Positions 10,152-21,121 are shown, counted from the stretch's first letter. The stretch is 64,000 nucleotides of DNA from Cercophora sp. LCS_1 (GCA_036250225.1 JAPZLL010000027.1:399894-463893), one strand, 5' to 3'. A program made the numbers and translations. Notes: generated by a model from the sequence alone, not told the origin.

Positions 10152-10497
10152 CCGTTTCCGGTACGATAGCTAGCCGTCTGGCAAACGCTTTGCGAGAATA
10201 TCGGATTGCAACTGGTTAGATTATCACGTCAACCTCCCGCCATGTCAATATCGATCGGATAAAATAAGCCGCCCTCAAACGACATCTCAGATAGAAAGAA
10301 TACGCTGCTTGAGCATCTTGGTGACTTCAACCCATACCACAGTCAGGCCCTTGATTCCAACATCGCACTCACATGAGGAGACATCACAAATCGGTCGTAT
10401 CCCTCCCAATCATATCGCACTCACAAGACAGAAAAAGGCAAATCCTAACACACGCTCTCCGTCCAAAACCATCCCACCATCTCATGACAACACGCAC
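10152..10497. other. Intergenic, no gene seen
   Basis: The region downstream of the minus-strand dioxygenase shows no feature. Confidence 0.5.
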
Positions 10498-11603
10498 TCA
10501 CTGCAAGAACGTCGCAGGCAGCGGTGGTCCCCAGATATGCAGACTATCCGGCCCAGCCTCGGACCGACTAATCGGCGTCGTCTCGTCAACCAAATCGCCG
10601 TCAACTGTGCATCGTCAGCCTCGTGCTTCGTCACCCCAACACCCATCATCGAGAGGTCTTGTCCTCGAGAGACCAAAGCCAACACGAAAAGATTGCTGAA
10701 ATGGCCAAAAGAAATGCGCGGAAAAAAAAAAGAGAACAAAAGGAAGAAAGGGTGCAACATACCATAATGCTCCAAGATGAAGCCCGACCGATCCCACCAA
10801 TAATCAAAAATCTGCGATCCCAGCACATGTCTCCCCACGCCCCAAACAAGATCATAGTCCTTGTCCCGCAACCACTGATGGCCCAAGCTCTGCAAATCGA
10901 AATCATGCACTTCGAAGCTGGAATGATGCACATGGAACTTGGGCCCTTCGAAGAAGAAAAACGTATGATGATCCACCTGCTCCATTCCCCGATCCAAATG
11001 CAAAAAGGTCGAATGATCTTTTCCGTCGGCGCCATAAATCACATCGCTCGGCTTGAGGTTGAACCTCGTCGTGTAGAATTCGAACGCAGCGGCGAAATCG
11101 GTGACGCAACACCCGTAGTGGCCCAGCTTGTGGATCATGGCCGGCCCCTTTTGGAAGCGCTGCGTCGCGTTGACAGGGCGGTGCTTGGACTGGGGAAAGT
11201 TGTATTCCAGCTCGGGGAGGTGGGCCGAGACTGGGATGGGGGTTTGGTCATACACCAAATGGACGGGGAATTTGTCGACTGGGTCGAGGAAGGTGACGCG
11301 TTGGCCGCCGCCCGGGCCGGGGAGGTCGTGGATGGGGGTTGCATTGGGGAGGGTGGAGGCTGCGAGTTCGAGATCGGACAGGGATTCAACGACGAAGGCG
11401 GCGCCGCCGAATACGTTGGCTTCGCCGGCGGTGGCGCAGTAGAGGAAGGGCTCGGTGCCGTAGCCTTTGAAGAAGATCTCGGTGGGGGTTTCGCGCGCGA
11501 TGGTGAAGCCGAAATCGAGGAGGAACTCCTTGGCCAGCGGCAGGTTGGCGTGCGTGTAGTAGACGTGGGCTACGCACACGAGCTTGATCTTGGGGGCCGT
11601 CAT
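10498..11603 (-). CDS. Extradiol ring-cleavage dioxygenase (VOC / glyoxalase fold)
   Basis: Two exons, 11603-10763 and 10604-10498, give 315 residues. Type I extradiol dioxygenases use Fe(II) to cleave a catechol ring next to the hydroxyls (meta cleavage). The protein has two VOC modules: an N-terminal one starting KIKLVCVAHVYYTH and a C-terminal one starting IHKLGHYGCCVTDFAAAFEFY. Candidate metal ligands are the His of KLGHYG, a His in the FHVHHSSFEV segment and the Glu of FILEHY, the usual His-His-Glu order. The C-terminal exon restores the conserved end (DGDLVDETTPIS, then LHIWGPPLP). The ATG at 11603 was chosen because the VOC domain starts right after it. It is transcribed divergently from the FAD monooxygenase across 543 bp, which points to co-regulation in one catabolic pathway. 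Confidence 0.88.
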
Positions 11604-12146
11604 GGTTGCGGTTAGGGGGACGATGGACGATGGTGGAGGACAGAAGGAGGGACACCAAGATGGTGTTTTTATGGATGACAACACCGGGGATAGATGTTGA
11701 TGCGATTGCCAGATCTAGGATCCGAGTCGGCGATCCGAGTGACGGCACGGTATTGTCGGTGGACAGAAGAAGTTGGATTGGTGTCGTTGAGTGCGGACGG
11801 ACTGTGGACGGGTTGACTCGTTGTGTTTTGCACCCCTGAATTCGACCGAGACGGACCTTGGCATCTGTCCGACGCGGCTGGGAATGGCCCGCTCGCCCAG
11901 CGATCCGGGTCGCCGCTAGCGGCTCCATCAACACCATTGCTCCCCACACATCCCAGGGGTTCGAAGGAGGGGTATTCCGGGGTCGGGAATGGATTCGGAA
12001 CGATTGGTCATGGATGACATGAGAACCGTGAGCCGTGGAGACGGAAAAAGTGTCGTCTCAAATACCTACCATGGACGTCTCTTTGTTCGCATCCTGTGCG
12101 GACTGATTGTCTCTGCGAATTCTGATCAACAAACACTGCCTTCACC
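11604..12146. promoter_or_regulatory. Shared divergent promoter, dioxygenase / monooxygenase
   Basis: The 543 bp between two divergent starts are GC-rich, with many CGG and CCG triplets suited to Zn2Cys6 binding (for example 11723-11745 and 11842-11935) and one TCCGGGGT at 11976. No separate gene is seen. Confidence 0.6.
11976..11983 (+). promoter_or_regulatory. TCCGGGGT motif, copy in the divergent promoter
   Basis: The same octamer occurs upstream of the P450 (14795) and of the Zn2Cys6 regulator (18066). It also contains CCGGGG, which fits the CreA consensus SYGGRG, so carbon repression is an alternative reading. Confidence 0.3.
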
Positions 12147-13988
12147 ATGGTTGACGACGAAATCATCAAGACCGACCTGCTCATCGTGGGCGCTGGTCCC
12201 GCCGGTGCCGCGCTGGCATGCTTCCTCGCCGCCCACGGGCGAAAGGGCATCATGATCTCGGCGGCCCCAGGATGCGCCGAAACACCACGCGCCCACATCA
12301 CCAACATGGCCGCCCTCGAGTGCCTCCGTGATATCGGCCTCGACAAGCCGTGCATCGAGGCCGCAGCGGCAGGCCACAACATGCAGCACACGCGGTGGTG
12401 TCACTCCATGGCCGGCGAGGAGTATGCCCGTCTCTACTCATGGGGTAACGATCCCAGGCGCGCAGGCGACTACGACGCCGCCAGTCCCTGCGATCACGTC
12501 GATCTCCCTCAAACCGAGCTGGAGCCCATCCTCACCCGCCGCGCCGTCCTCAAGGGGTGGACATTGCGCTTCAGTATGTCTCTCTCTCTCTCTCTCTTTC
12601 TCTCTCTTCACCACAGCCAGCTAACCCACTGCCCAGACACGGCCTTCCTAACCTTCACCCGCCCAGACTCCAACACAATCATCTCGACCCTCCGCGACGA
12701 CCTCACCCAAAAAACATACACCATCCACTCCCGCTTCCTCTTCGGCTGCGACGGCGCCCGCTCCCAGGTGATCCGCACGCTCAACATCCCGCTCATCAAA
12801 AAGCCCGGCCAGGGTCTAGCCCTCAACGTCCTCCTCAAAGCCGACATGTCACACCTGGTGACCAACCGCACCGGCAACCTCCACTGGGTGTTTCAACCCG
12901 AAAAGGAACACCCAGCATGGGGCTGGGCATGCATCGTGCGCATGGTCAAACCCTGGGACGAATGGATGTTCATCTTCCTGCCTCCTCCCGGCGCCGATCT
13001 CACTGCGGACGATATGGTTGCTTCGCACGACGAGTACCTTGCCCGAGCGAAGCAGTTTATCGGTGATGATTCCGTCAATGTTGAAATCCTGGACGTGAGC
13101 AAGTGGTGGATCAACGAGACGGTGGCAGAGTACTACTCGGACGGGAACATCTTCTGTTTGGGCGACGCAGTGCATCGACACCCGCCGTTTAACGGGTTGG
13201 GTTCGAATACGTGCATTCAGGACGCGTTTAATCTCGCGTGGAAGATCGACTATGCCATGTCTGGGCGGGCGGGGGATAAGATTCTGGAGACGTATAGTGC
13301 TGAGCGACAGCCTGTTGGGTTGGGGATTGTGACGAGGGCGAATCAAGGGTTGCGGGACCATTTGCCGTGGATGAAGGCGATTGGCATGGTGGAACCAGAC
13401 CTGGAGAAACGCAGGGCTGTGTTGGCTGAGTTTGAGGACAAGGGCGAAGTTGGCAGGAAGAGGAGGGAGGACTTTTTGAAGGGCATCCAAAATACGGGGA
13501 CTGAGTTCCATGGGTTGGGTGTCGAGATGAATCAGCAGTATCGTAGTGGTGCTGTGTATCTTGCTGATGAGCCTGAGGCGCCGGCGTTGCCTGAGGATGC
13601 GGTCCGGCAGAGGCTGATCAGCTCGTACCCTGGTATGAGACTGCCGCATGCGTGGTTGAATACCCGGGTGCCGGGGAAGCAGTTTTCGACGATTGATTTG
13701 GCGGGCAAGGGCAGGTTTTGCTTGCTGACGGGGCCGGGAGGTGACAAGTGGAAGAAGGCGGCGGTGGAGGTGGCCAAAGAGGTGGGCGTTGAGATTAATG
13801 CGTATTCGATTGGGTGGAAGGAGGATTATGAGGATGTGTACTTTGAGTGGGCCCAGAGGAGGGAGGTTGAGGATGACGGGTGTGTCTTGGTCAGGCCTGA
13901 TCGCTTTGTTGCCTGGCGATCAAAGGCCATGGTTGAGGATCCAAAGGAGAAGCTGGCCACGGTGACGAAGGCTGTGTTATTCATTTAG
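12147..13988 (+). CDS. FAD-dependent aromatic hydroxylase (phenol 2-monooxygenase-like)
   Basis: Exons 12147-12573 and 12637-13988 give 592 residues. These class A flavoprotein hydroxylases use NADPH and O2 to add a hydroxyl to a phenolic ring, typically making a catechol. Visible: the dinucleotide motif IVGAGPAGAALA at residues 13-24, the DG-type segment FGCDGARSQ, the FAD ribityl motif FCLGDAVHRHPP followed by NGLGSNTCIQDAFNLAWK, and a C-terminal thioredoxin-like region as in phenol hydroxylase and the TfdB/PcpB group. The intron is 63 bp, hence in frame, and contains a TC microsatellite; if retained it would insert 21 mostly Ser/Leu residues at about 143. That insert falls inside the FAD domain, so the spliced form is preferred. 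It is the likely first enzyme of the cluster, feeding the neighbouring dioxygenase. Confidence 0.9.
   Translation: MVDDEIIKTDLLIVGAGPAGAALACFLAAHGRKGIMISAAPGCAETPRAHITNMAALECLRDIGLDKPCIEAAAAGHNMQHTRWCHSMAGEEYARLYSWGNDPRRAGDYDAASPCDHVDLPQTELEPILTRRAVLKGWTLRFSMSLSLSLFLSLHHSQLTHCPDTAFLTFTRPDSNTIISTLRDDLTQKTYTIHSRFLFGCDGARSQVIRTLNIPLIKKPGQGLALNVLLKADMSHLVTNRTGNLHWVFQPEKEHPAWGWACIVRMVKPWDEWMFIFLPPPGADLTADDMVASHDEYLARAKQFIGDDSVNVEILDVSKWWINETVAEYYSDGNIFCLGDAVHRHPPFNGLGSNTCIQDAFNLAWKIDYAMSGRAGDKILETYSAERQPVGLGIVTRANQGLRDHLPWMKAIGMVEPDLEKRRAVLAEFEDKGEVGRKRREDFLKGIQNTGTEFHGLGVEMNQQYRSGAVYLADEPEAPALPEDAVRQRLISSYPGMRLPHAWLNTRVPGKQFSTIDLAGKGRFCLLTGPGGDKWKKAAVEVAKEVGVEINAYSIGWKEDYEDVYFEWAQRREVEDDGCVLVRPDRFVAWRSKAMVEDPKEKLATVTKAVLFI
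12579..12608 (+). repeat. TC microsatellite inside the monooxygenase intron
   Basis: About 30 bp of CT/TC dinucleotides with one TTT interruption, right after the GTATGT donor. Length changes here would alter intron size and frame on retention. Confidence 0.85.
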
Positions 13989-15046
13989 AGGTTTTGTTGT
14001 TCAAAAAAAAGAAAGAAAAAGCAGAGCGAGCGGGAATAGAACCCCAGCAAGAGCTACATCCTATCCGCAGAACGGACTCGTTTAGTGTAATGTAGTGGCA
14101 ACTTAAACCGTTGTTGCTATCCCACCCGCTCCGTGAAGATCTGCCATCCAAGAGGTGTTGATAAGAGATCATTGGTGTCTCCAGTCTTGTCGTCCGATCT
14201 TGCACACGAACCAAGTTACTGTTTCTGCGGTGGACTGGTTTTGTGTTTTCGCTGCTCCGCCCTCGCGTTATGCTGAATGATACAGTCTTCCGGATTGCAA
14301 CACGAGCCCGTCTAAGGCGTCCTGCTTTGATTCTTGATGGTTGCTCGTCAGGAAGCCAAGTTGATTTTCGAATTCAAAACACCACACTCTCCAACAGGGG
14401 CAGGACGGCTGGAAGTCTCGCAAGCAGACTCGCCCAATCTCGAACATCTTGTCGTTCAATATCATCCACATATCCAAGAAAATGGGTGGCAAATCTCGCA
14501 ATCCGCCTCCTGGAGGATGAATCGCCATCAATCACTATCGGATATCGTACCTGCCGTGCCTGCGTCATCAGTCCTTCCATCCGACCGGTTCCCAACCCTG
14601 TGATCGCGGCGCAATTCTCACTCGCTCGCCCGCTCAGGGGCAACAAAGTGCGCTAGCCGGGGGATTTCGTTCGCCCCGGGGTCAGCCAAGCCCACCCGAT
14701 CCGGGGAACACAGCCAATAAGCATGCACTGATTGACGAATGCATCCATCCACCTCCTTGATCTCCCCGCATTTTTGGGGAGCGTTTGGGGATGATCCGGG
14801 GTAACACCGACAGGACAGGCACGCCAGGATCTGGGGAAAAAGCTGGGGAAAGCTGAGACAGACAGAGCAAGATCTCGAACTCACCGACACTAAGACATGT
14901 TCGGATAGCATAGGTAGACAACATTTAAGGACATGACGAAGGTCACGTCCCCATGGCGGTCAGCCAGCCAGCATTGCTCCTCATCTCTCATCTCTCTCTT
15001 TTTCCCACTGTTGTGATTTCAACCAGAGCCAACAGACACAGAAAAA
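13989..15046. other. Intergenic region with the P450 promoter; no gene seen
   Basis: About 1 kb. Frames at 14243-14656 and 14618-14924 show no family features. The right half holds several CCGGGG and CTGGGG boxes (14675, 14700, 14795, 14831, 14844), all matching the CreA SYGGRG consensus. Confidence 0.5.
14795..14802 (+). promoter_or_regulatory. TCCGGGGT motif, copy upstream of the P450
   Basis: Lies 245 bp before the P450 ATG. A near copy TCCGGGGA lies at 14700 and CCCGGGGT at 14675. Confidence 0.3.
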
Positions 15047-16696
15047 ATGTCAGTCATCCTCGGCGGGCTGGCCCTGCTCACGGCTGTCACTGTCGTGTAC
15101 CTTGTCTTGTTTGTCGGAAAACGAGACCCGCGGCTTCCGCCTGGTCCACCGACGCTTCCGGTGTAAGTTTGGCCCCTTGGGAATTTGTTGACATGCCACG
15201 TGCTGACAGCAAACAGAATCGGCAACCTGCACCAAATCCCAACCAGACGCACGCATCTGCAGTTTCAAAAATGGGCCAAAGAGTACGGCGACATCTTCTC
15301 CCTCAAATTCGGCCCCGGCACATCCATCGTCATCTCGTCGCCCCGTCTCATCAAGCAGCTGGTCGACAAAAAGTCCAACCTGTACAGCCGGCGTCCGCCA
15401 TCCTACGTCGGCAACGGTATTATTGGCGGCGGTGACCATTTGTTGTTGATGCAGTATTCCGACCGATGGAGGACTTGCCGCAAGCTGGTGCACCAGTTCT
15501 TCATGGAAGGCATGGTGGTCAAGCACCACATTGACCTGGTCAACGCCGAGGCCATCCAGATGCTGCGTGACTTTGTGGTGGACCCCGATGGATGCATGAA
15601 GCACCCCAAGCGCTTCAGCAACAGCATCATCATGAGCTTGATCTACGGGACCCGCACGCCAAGCATCAAGACCCGCCACATGGTCAAGCTGTACGCCCTG
15701 ATGGAGAACTGGTCCAAGGTCATGGAGGCCGGCAACACGCCGCCCGTTGACATTTTCCCCTTCCTCAAATACGTACCCGAAAAGCTCCTCGGCATGTGGC
15801 GGTCGCGCGCACAAAACGTGAGCGACGAGATGAACGCTCTCTACAGCGAGTGGGTTGAGTACGTGGTGGACCGCCGCAAGGATTCCGGCAGCCGGGATTG
15901 CTTCCTCGACCGCGTGTTTGACCAGGGCGAGAAGATCGATATCGACCGACACGGCCTGTATTTCCTCTGCGGGACGCTCATGGAAGGCGGGTCCGACACG
16001 ACCAGCTCGCTCATCATTGCCTTTATCCACGCCATGACCAAGTGGCCCGAGGTGCTCAAGAAGGCGCAGGAGCAGATGGACCAGGTCGTGGGCGAGGACC
16101 GGTCGCCAACGTGGGACGACTACGAGAAGCTGCCGTACATTGCTGCGTGCGTCAAGGAGGCACATAGGTGGCGACCTGTCACACCGCTCGCGTTTCCGCA
16201 CTCGCTTGGCGAGGACGACTGGGTCGATGGCAAGTTCCTGCCCAAGGGGAGCGACATCTTCATCAACGTGTTTGCCATGCACCACGACGAGAAGCGCTTC
16301 CCCAACCCGGACGTGTTTGACCCCGACCACTACAAGGGCGTTACGGCGCTGGCGTCGGAGCTGGCCAGCGGCGACTACGCCAACCGGGACCATTATGGCT
16401 ACGGCAGCGGACGGCGCATCTGCCCCGGCATCCACCTGGCCGAGCGCAACCTGTTCCTTGCCATTGCGAAGCTGGTGTGGGCCTTCAATATCGGGCCCGG
16501 CAAGGACGCCGCGGGTAAGGTGATTGAGCCGGATGTCAGCCACGAGACGGGCTATTGCTCGGGCTTCCTGGTGTGTGCGGAGGATTTCCCCTGTACTATT
16601 ACGCTGCGGTCTGAGGCGAGGAAGGAGACGATTCTGCGTGAGGCCGAAAGGGCCAGGACCGAGATCTTCTCCAAGTATGAGACCCCCAAGGAATAG
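15047..16696 (+). CDS. Cytochrome P450 monooxygenase
   Basis: Exons 15047-15162 and 15217-16696 give 531 residues. The short first exon encodes the membrane anchor (about residues 3-23) and the proline hinge LPPGPPTLPV; the second starts with IGNLHQI. P450 signatures follow in order: the I-helix segment GGSDTTSS, the ExxR of the K helix in KEAHRWRP, and the heme-binding loop YGSGRRICPG with the thiolate cysteine. The layout resembles fungal P450s of the OrdA/CYP64-like group. In a cluster with a flavin hydroxylase, a ring-cleaving dioxygenase and an FAH-type hydrolase, a role in ring or side-chain oxidation or O-demethylation of an aromatic substrate is likely but inferred. The intron is 54 bp with phase-2 junctions that rebuild a Val codon. 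Confidence 0.95.
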
Positions 16697-17019
16697 CGTC
16701 ACCCATCGGGTCGGGTAGTCTTTTTTGTGGAGTTAGCGCTTGTTAGTTCTTCGGTCAGTTTTTTACGAGTCAGGGATTCCTGGTTTTCCCCAATAAGTGT
16801 GTAATCAGCGCGTGCCGGACCGGGCTGTGTGCGATCGGTGCTGTGTGATGGGTCGCGGGGTAGCGATTCGGCGCCCAGAATTGAACCGGCCAGGGTTAAT
16901 TGGCCCGGCAGAGACAGCCGACTCGACATGGCCAAACCATATATACTCCGAGCAGTACGCTGTGATGACGGTCTTCAACAGTGTCACCTCATTTTGTCTC
17001 TCACACCAGAAAAGCCACC
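16697..17019. other. Intergenic with promoter of the FAH-family gene
   Basis: Contains a TATA box at 16940 and paired CGG-type half sites (16813-16865). No gene is seen. Confidence 0.5.
16940..16945 (+). promoter_or_regulatory. TATA box of the FAH-family gene
   Basis: TATATA lies 80 bp before the ATG at 17020, ideal for this gene. Confidence 0.6.
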
Positions 17020-17904
17020 ATGTCTTTCCAACGTCTTGTCCGATTCGTCAACGCCGAGGGCGTCACCAGCTTTGGTGATCTGAAGAGCGAGCCCACTAAC
17101 GATTGGACCGGTGTGGAGGTTGAAGTTCTTGAGGGTGATCTCGACAAGGGATTCCAGAGCACAGGAAGGACAGACAAGATCCAAAAGGTAGTCTGGTCTC
17201 CCGACAGAAATATGGGCGATACTGACTTGAATTGGCAGCTGCTTTGCCCCCTTCCCAGTGTGCCCCTCGTCGTCTGCATCGGCCTCAACTACCAGAAGCA
17301 CGCCACCGAGGCCAACCTCCGCGTCCCGCCATACCCCGTCGTCTTCACCAAGCCAGCCGATGCCCTTGCCGGGCCTCTCGACGATGTCTCGATCCACCCC
17401 GATGCACAGGGCATGCTCGACTACGAGGGCGAGTTGACCGTGGTGATTGGCAAAGACGCAAAGAACGTGTCCGAGGCCGATGCGCTGCAATACGTGCTGG
17501 GCTACACCGTCGGCAACGACGTGTCGGCGCGCAACTTCCAGCTCCCCGACACATCGGGCGGCCAATTCTGCTACGCAAAGTCGTTTGACGGCTTCGCGCC
17601 AATTGGACCCGCCATAGTTGCGTCCAGCTTGGTGGCCGACCCGCAAAAGCTTCACCTCGTCACCAAGGTCAACGGCGAGATTCGGCAGGAGACGGAGACG
17701 TCCGATATGATCTTTTCGGTGGCCAAGATCATCTCGCATCTCAGCCGCGGGACCACCCTGCGCAAGGGCACCATCATCCAGTCCGGCACGCCGAGCGGAG
17801 TGGGCCTGTTCATGGAGCCCAAGGGGTTCCTCAAAAACGGCGATGTCGTCGAGGTCTCGATTGATGGGCTCGGCGCGATAAGGAACAAGATGGTCTTTGA
17901 GTAA
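17020..17904 (+). CDS. Fumarylacetoacetate hydrolase family enzyme (acylpyruvase / hydratase type)
   Basis: Exons 17020-17187 and 17239-17904 give 277 residues. FAH-family enzymes hydrolyse or isomerise beta-diketo or dienoate acids at the end of aromatic ring degradation, using a divalent metal. Conserved blocks: VVCIGLNYQKHATEA, the metal-binding segment LDYEGELTVVIG, GYTVGNDVSARNFQ, KSFDGFAPIGP and the C-terminal IQSGTPSGVG. The length fits the short single-domain branch (acylpyruvate hydrolases, HpaG-type isomerases) rather than full FAH, which is over 400 residues. The ATG at 17020 follows a TATA box at 16940 and an ACC context; the frame further upstream is leader. The 51-bp intron is in frame. 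It probably handles the ring-cleavage product made by the dioxygenase at 10498. Confidence 0.92.
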   Translation: MSFQRLVRFVNAEGVTSFGDLKSEPTNDWTGVEVEVLEGDLDKGFQSTGRTDKIQKVVWSPDRNMGDTDLNWQLLCPLPSVPLVVCIGLNYQKHATEANLRVPPYPVVFTKPADALAGPLDDVSIHPDAQGMLDYEGELTVVIGKDAKNVSEADALQYVLGYTVGNDVSARNFQLPDTSGGQFCYAKSFDGFAPIGPAIVASSLVADPQKLHLVTKVNGEIRQETETSDMIFSVAKIISHLSRGTTLRKGTIIQSGTPSGVGLFMEPKGFLKNGDVVEVSIDGLGAIRNKMVFE

Positions 17905-18065
17905 AATTCGATTGCAAGGTTTTTTTTGTTAGGCCCCAAATTTAGCGTTATTTGTGATGCCCGAGATCCTTGTTGCGTTGCAGACAGCTGAGAATGCGGT
18001 GTGTTCGATTGGTAAAGCACACCCGGGCTAACGGATACCCCGCGATGCTAGCCCCGCCCGCTGGT

Positions 18066-18073
18066 TCCGGGGT
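18066..18073 (+). promoter_or_regulatory. TCCGGGGT motif, copy upstream of the Zn2Cys6 regulator
   Basis: Lies 157 bp before the regulator's ATG, which would allow autoregulation if this is its binding site. Not shown. Confidence 0.3.
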
Positions 18074-18229
18074 GACATGGACGCTGCAGGTTGGCCACTT
18101 CCCCTCGTTTTTCGGCGCGGCTGCCAGTCGAATTTGTCCGTCATTGTAACACCCACGGGCTGATTGAAATGGAGCCAGGATCTCGCAGAAGGACAACGGG
18201 GGATCTTTCCTCTGGCTCTGGACCGTGAC

Positions 18230-20679
18230 ATGGCGGAACCGTTCGCTCCCCACGGCGAGTCAACAGCGCCGCCGGCCTCTGTTGCTTCTACTGACGCCGC
18301 AGAGGCCAAGCTGGCGTGCTATGCGTGCAAAAGGTAGGCGCCCTGCCCTGCTGGCGATGCAAGCTATGGTTTTGACGATTCGATTGCTAGGCGTAAGGTG
18401 AAGTGCAACCGCCAGCTGCCTGTGTGTTCGCTGTGTGTCAAGCTCAACGGCGTGTGCGAGTACCCCACGCACTCGGAGAAGCCCGGTCCCAAAACCGGTA
18501 TGTCCAGTCAGCTCTCCTGTCCAGCCGTGTTGGGGATGCTAATGCTTGCAAGGCGCCCTCCATGGAGGGAACAAAAGGAGGAGGCTTGATCAGCATCCCG
18601 ATCCTAGTAGTCCTGGGACTGATGTCCCCCAAAACGCTCCTGGACATGTCCCGACCGGACCGCCTCGGCGTCAATCCGCAGTGTCCTCTCCCAGCTGCTA
18701 CAGCCCGACACAAACACATGGCTCGCTGTCTGGACGCGATATTCCGCCACAGGATGGACTGGCCTTGTTGCTGTCGGCAAGCAATCGTTCCAGCAGTCAA
18801 CCGCCGAGTGCGCCCATTTTCTCCAGGATAATGTATCCATCCCACGAAGCACAAACACGACCGCAGTCCCCATCCACAGTAGACACCCCGCCTGGCAGGC
18901 CAGACGGGTCTGTCCGAATCACCGTTCAGAGCGTTTGTGAGGCTCTCAAGATATCGAGAGAGGTGTATGACACGCTGTAAGATCCCTCTCGTCCTCCGGA
19001 GCGTGTGCTGGACTGACCCATGCAGGATGAACTCGTACTTTACTAATATGACTGCCTTTTCACTTTTCCGACCTGGAAGCATCGAGTCAAAGTTTGCCGT
19101 AATGAAGCGCCACGCCGAAGCCGAAGCCCTCATAGCCGCCATCTTCTCCTTCTCGGCGAGGCATTGCACCGATACCTCGGTTGCAGGCCAGGCCACGGAC
19201 TGTCCCGACCCGTCGTATTTCGCCCGCATTGCTTCATCCAAGCTGGACGAGTCTGTCGACTGCTATGGCGACATGACACCCCCGTTTTGGCTTTTGCAAG
19301 CTGGCGTATTGGTGACATTTTACCAATTGACACTGAGCGTTCGGTCGAGATCGTGGAAAAAGCTGGGAGATTGCATCAGGTACTCCTATGACATGAACCT
19401 GCATATCGTCGATGCGAACTACGACCCGAGTTCGTTTGCTGATCGGAGTACCATCGACATGCAACGTTGGTCTCTCCTTGAGGAGCGTCGAAGAGCATGG
19501 TGGGCGGTCTGGGAAATGGACGTTTTTGCATCCACGATACGACGCTTACCAACGGCGATAGACGGGAGCCAGAACCTGACCCTGCTCCCAGTGCCAGACA
19601 GTTGCTGGTTCAACGATGTGTACCAGGAGAGTTGCTTCCTTGCCGATGACTGCAGCCTCCGTTGGAAACGACTGGCAGACTCGGGCAACCCGAGCGCAAA
19701 AGCCTGGTTCATCGTCATGAACTCATTGATGCGAAACACGCAGAGGATCGTCTATCCCGCCGGCTCAGCGATTCAGTCGGTCAACGAAAAGCATGTCGAG
19801 ACGAACCGCGACGAACTCAACATCATGGCCAACACGCTCTACTGCACCGTCACGTCGCTCCCTCCCAGTCTCTGCTACCAAGGCGAGACGCTCGACTTTC
19901 GACCACAATCCTCCCGACAAGGTCCCAACATCCGCCAAGAACACGCCGACAAGTACGCCCTCCACCTCATGGCCCAGCTCTGCCGCTTCATGATCTACCA
20001 CCACAAGATCTGCGCCCGAGCACCCTGGCTTTCCCAGCACAAAGACACACGCGAAGACACCGGGCCAACAGCGCAGCAGGCAAGCTCCGAGTGGTCCAAC
20101 TACATGAACGCCTCGGACGAGATCGTCACCGTCGTTCGAAACAGTGCAAGGGACCACTACCGATACGTCAACCCGTTTCTCGCCAACACGCTCTGGTTCG
20201 CGGCAGCAGCACAATGCGCCTGCAAAGTATTTGGACCCCCATCCTTCAACAAACGAGTGACGAGTTCGAATCTCGACTTGCTCAAGCTCACCATTGACCG
20301 CTTCATCTCCTTTTGGGGCGGCATGGAGAACCTAAAGGGGAAGTTGGCCCGCATCGAGACGGGCCTGCAGAATTTGATGATGCGGCCAAACGGGGATAGT
20401 CAGGAGAGGCAGGATAGAGAGCGGCAAGCTGTTCAGCACAGCGTACATACGCCTAATGGTGCGGTCATGGGCCAGACGCCTGTTGATGCAGCAATGGGGC
20501 AACAGGATGGTGTGGGAGTGCCACCGTTGTTGTCGGCCGTCAGCCCTGGAGCGTGGACGGATCCCAGGTGGTCGTTTTTTGTGCCGGATTTGTACGGCTT
20601 CACGCAGCAGCACGCGGCGATTGGGCAGGAGTTTTATGCTGCGGATTTGGTGGATTTCCTGCCTTTTGGGTTGGAATAG
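18230..20679 (+). CDS. Zn(II)2Cys6 transcription factor, likely cluster regulator
   Basis: Four exons, 18230-18333, 18391-18497, 18553-18976 and 19026-20679, give 762 residues. The binuclear zinc cluster is built only after splicing exons 1 and 2: CYACKRRKVKCNR, then LPVCSLCVKLNGVC, with six cysteines in the C-x2-C-x6-C-x5-C-x2-C-x6-C pattern. A Ser/Pro/Gln-rich linker follows, then the fungal transcription factor middle domain (PF04082-type), seen in FSFSARHC, DCIRYSYDMNLH and RRRAWWAVWEMDVFAS. Such proteins bind CGG triplets as dimers. It ends the cluster and is on the same strand as the P450 and FAH genes, so it is the natural candidate for their inducer-dependent activator. The 325 bp before it hold no gene. 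Confidence 0.94.
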
Positions 20680-21121
20680 CGCAGTCATGGCGGGCACGGC
20701 TGGGCGGGTGTCCTTGAATGAGGACGGTTGGTAGTGAGTTGAAAGTCATTTTGGGGTATTTACGGTGGTGTCAGGCGTTTATCTCGCTGATGATGTCAGT
20801 GGTGGTTGCTGCAGCGTCCCTGCAGCCGTTGGGATCTTGGCACAGCGGGCTGCATGCACATGCAACCACACCCCCAGTTCGTCTGAAATGAGTTGAGATC
20901 CTCAGAGGAATATGTGCAATGTAAAAGATGGTATACGCTGAACAAGCCATAACCAAAAGGGCATATCCAAATCCCGCTCTTGTAGCCGGAACTCCAAACT
21001 CCACGCCTTTTTCTTTGCTCCTTGCCGAAATAAACTGATGTCAACTCACCCAGCTTCATCCCGTCTTCATATAGGCTCTCACTTCAACTCCCTCCTCTGA
21101 CACTCCGCCCAAATGAACCAA
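20680..21121. other. Intergenic between convergent genes
   Basis: No feature recognised; likely the 3' regions of both genes. Confidence 0.5.

Noticed and set aside
10623..11615. 330-residue plus-strand frame over the dioxygenase
   Set aside because: Antisense shadow; low-complexity Gly/Glu translation.
15050..16702. 550-residue open frame antisense to the P450
   Set aside because: It is the GC-rich shadow of a clear P450; its translation has no family features.
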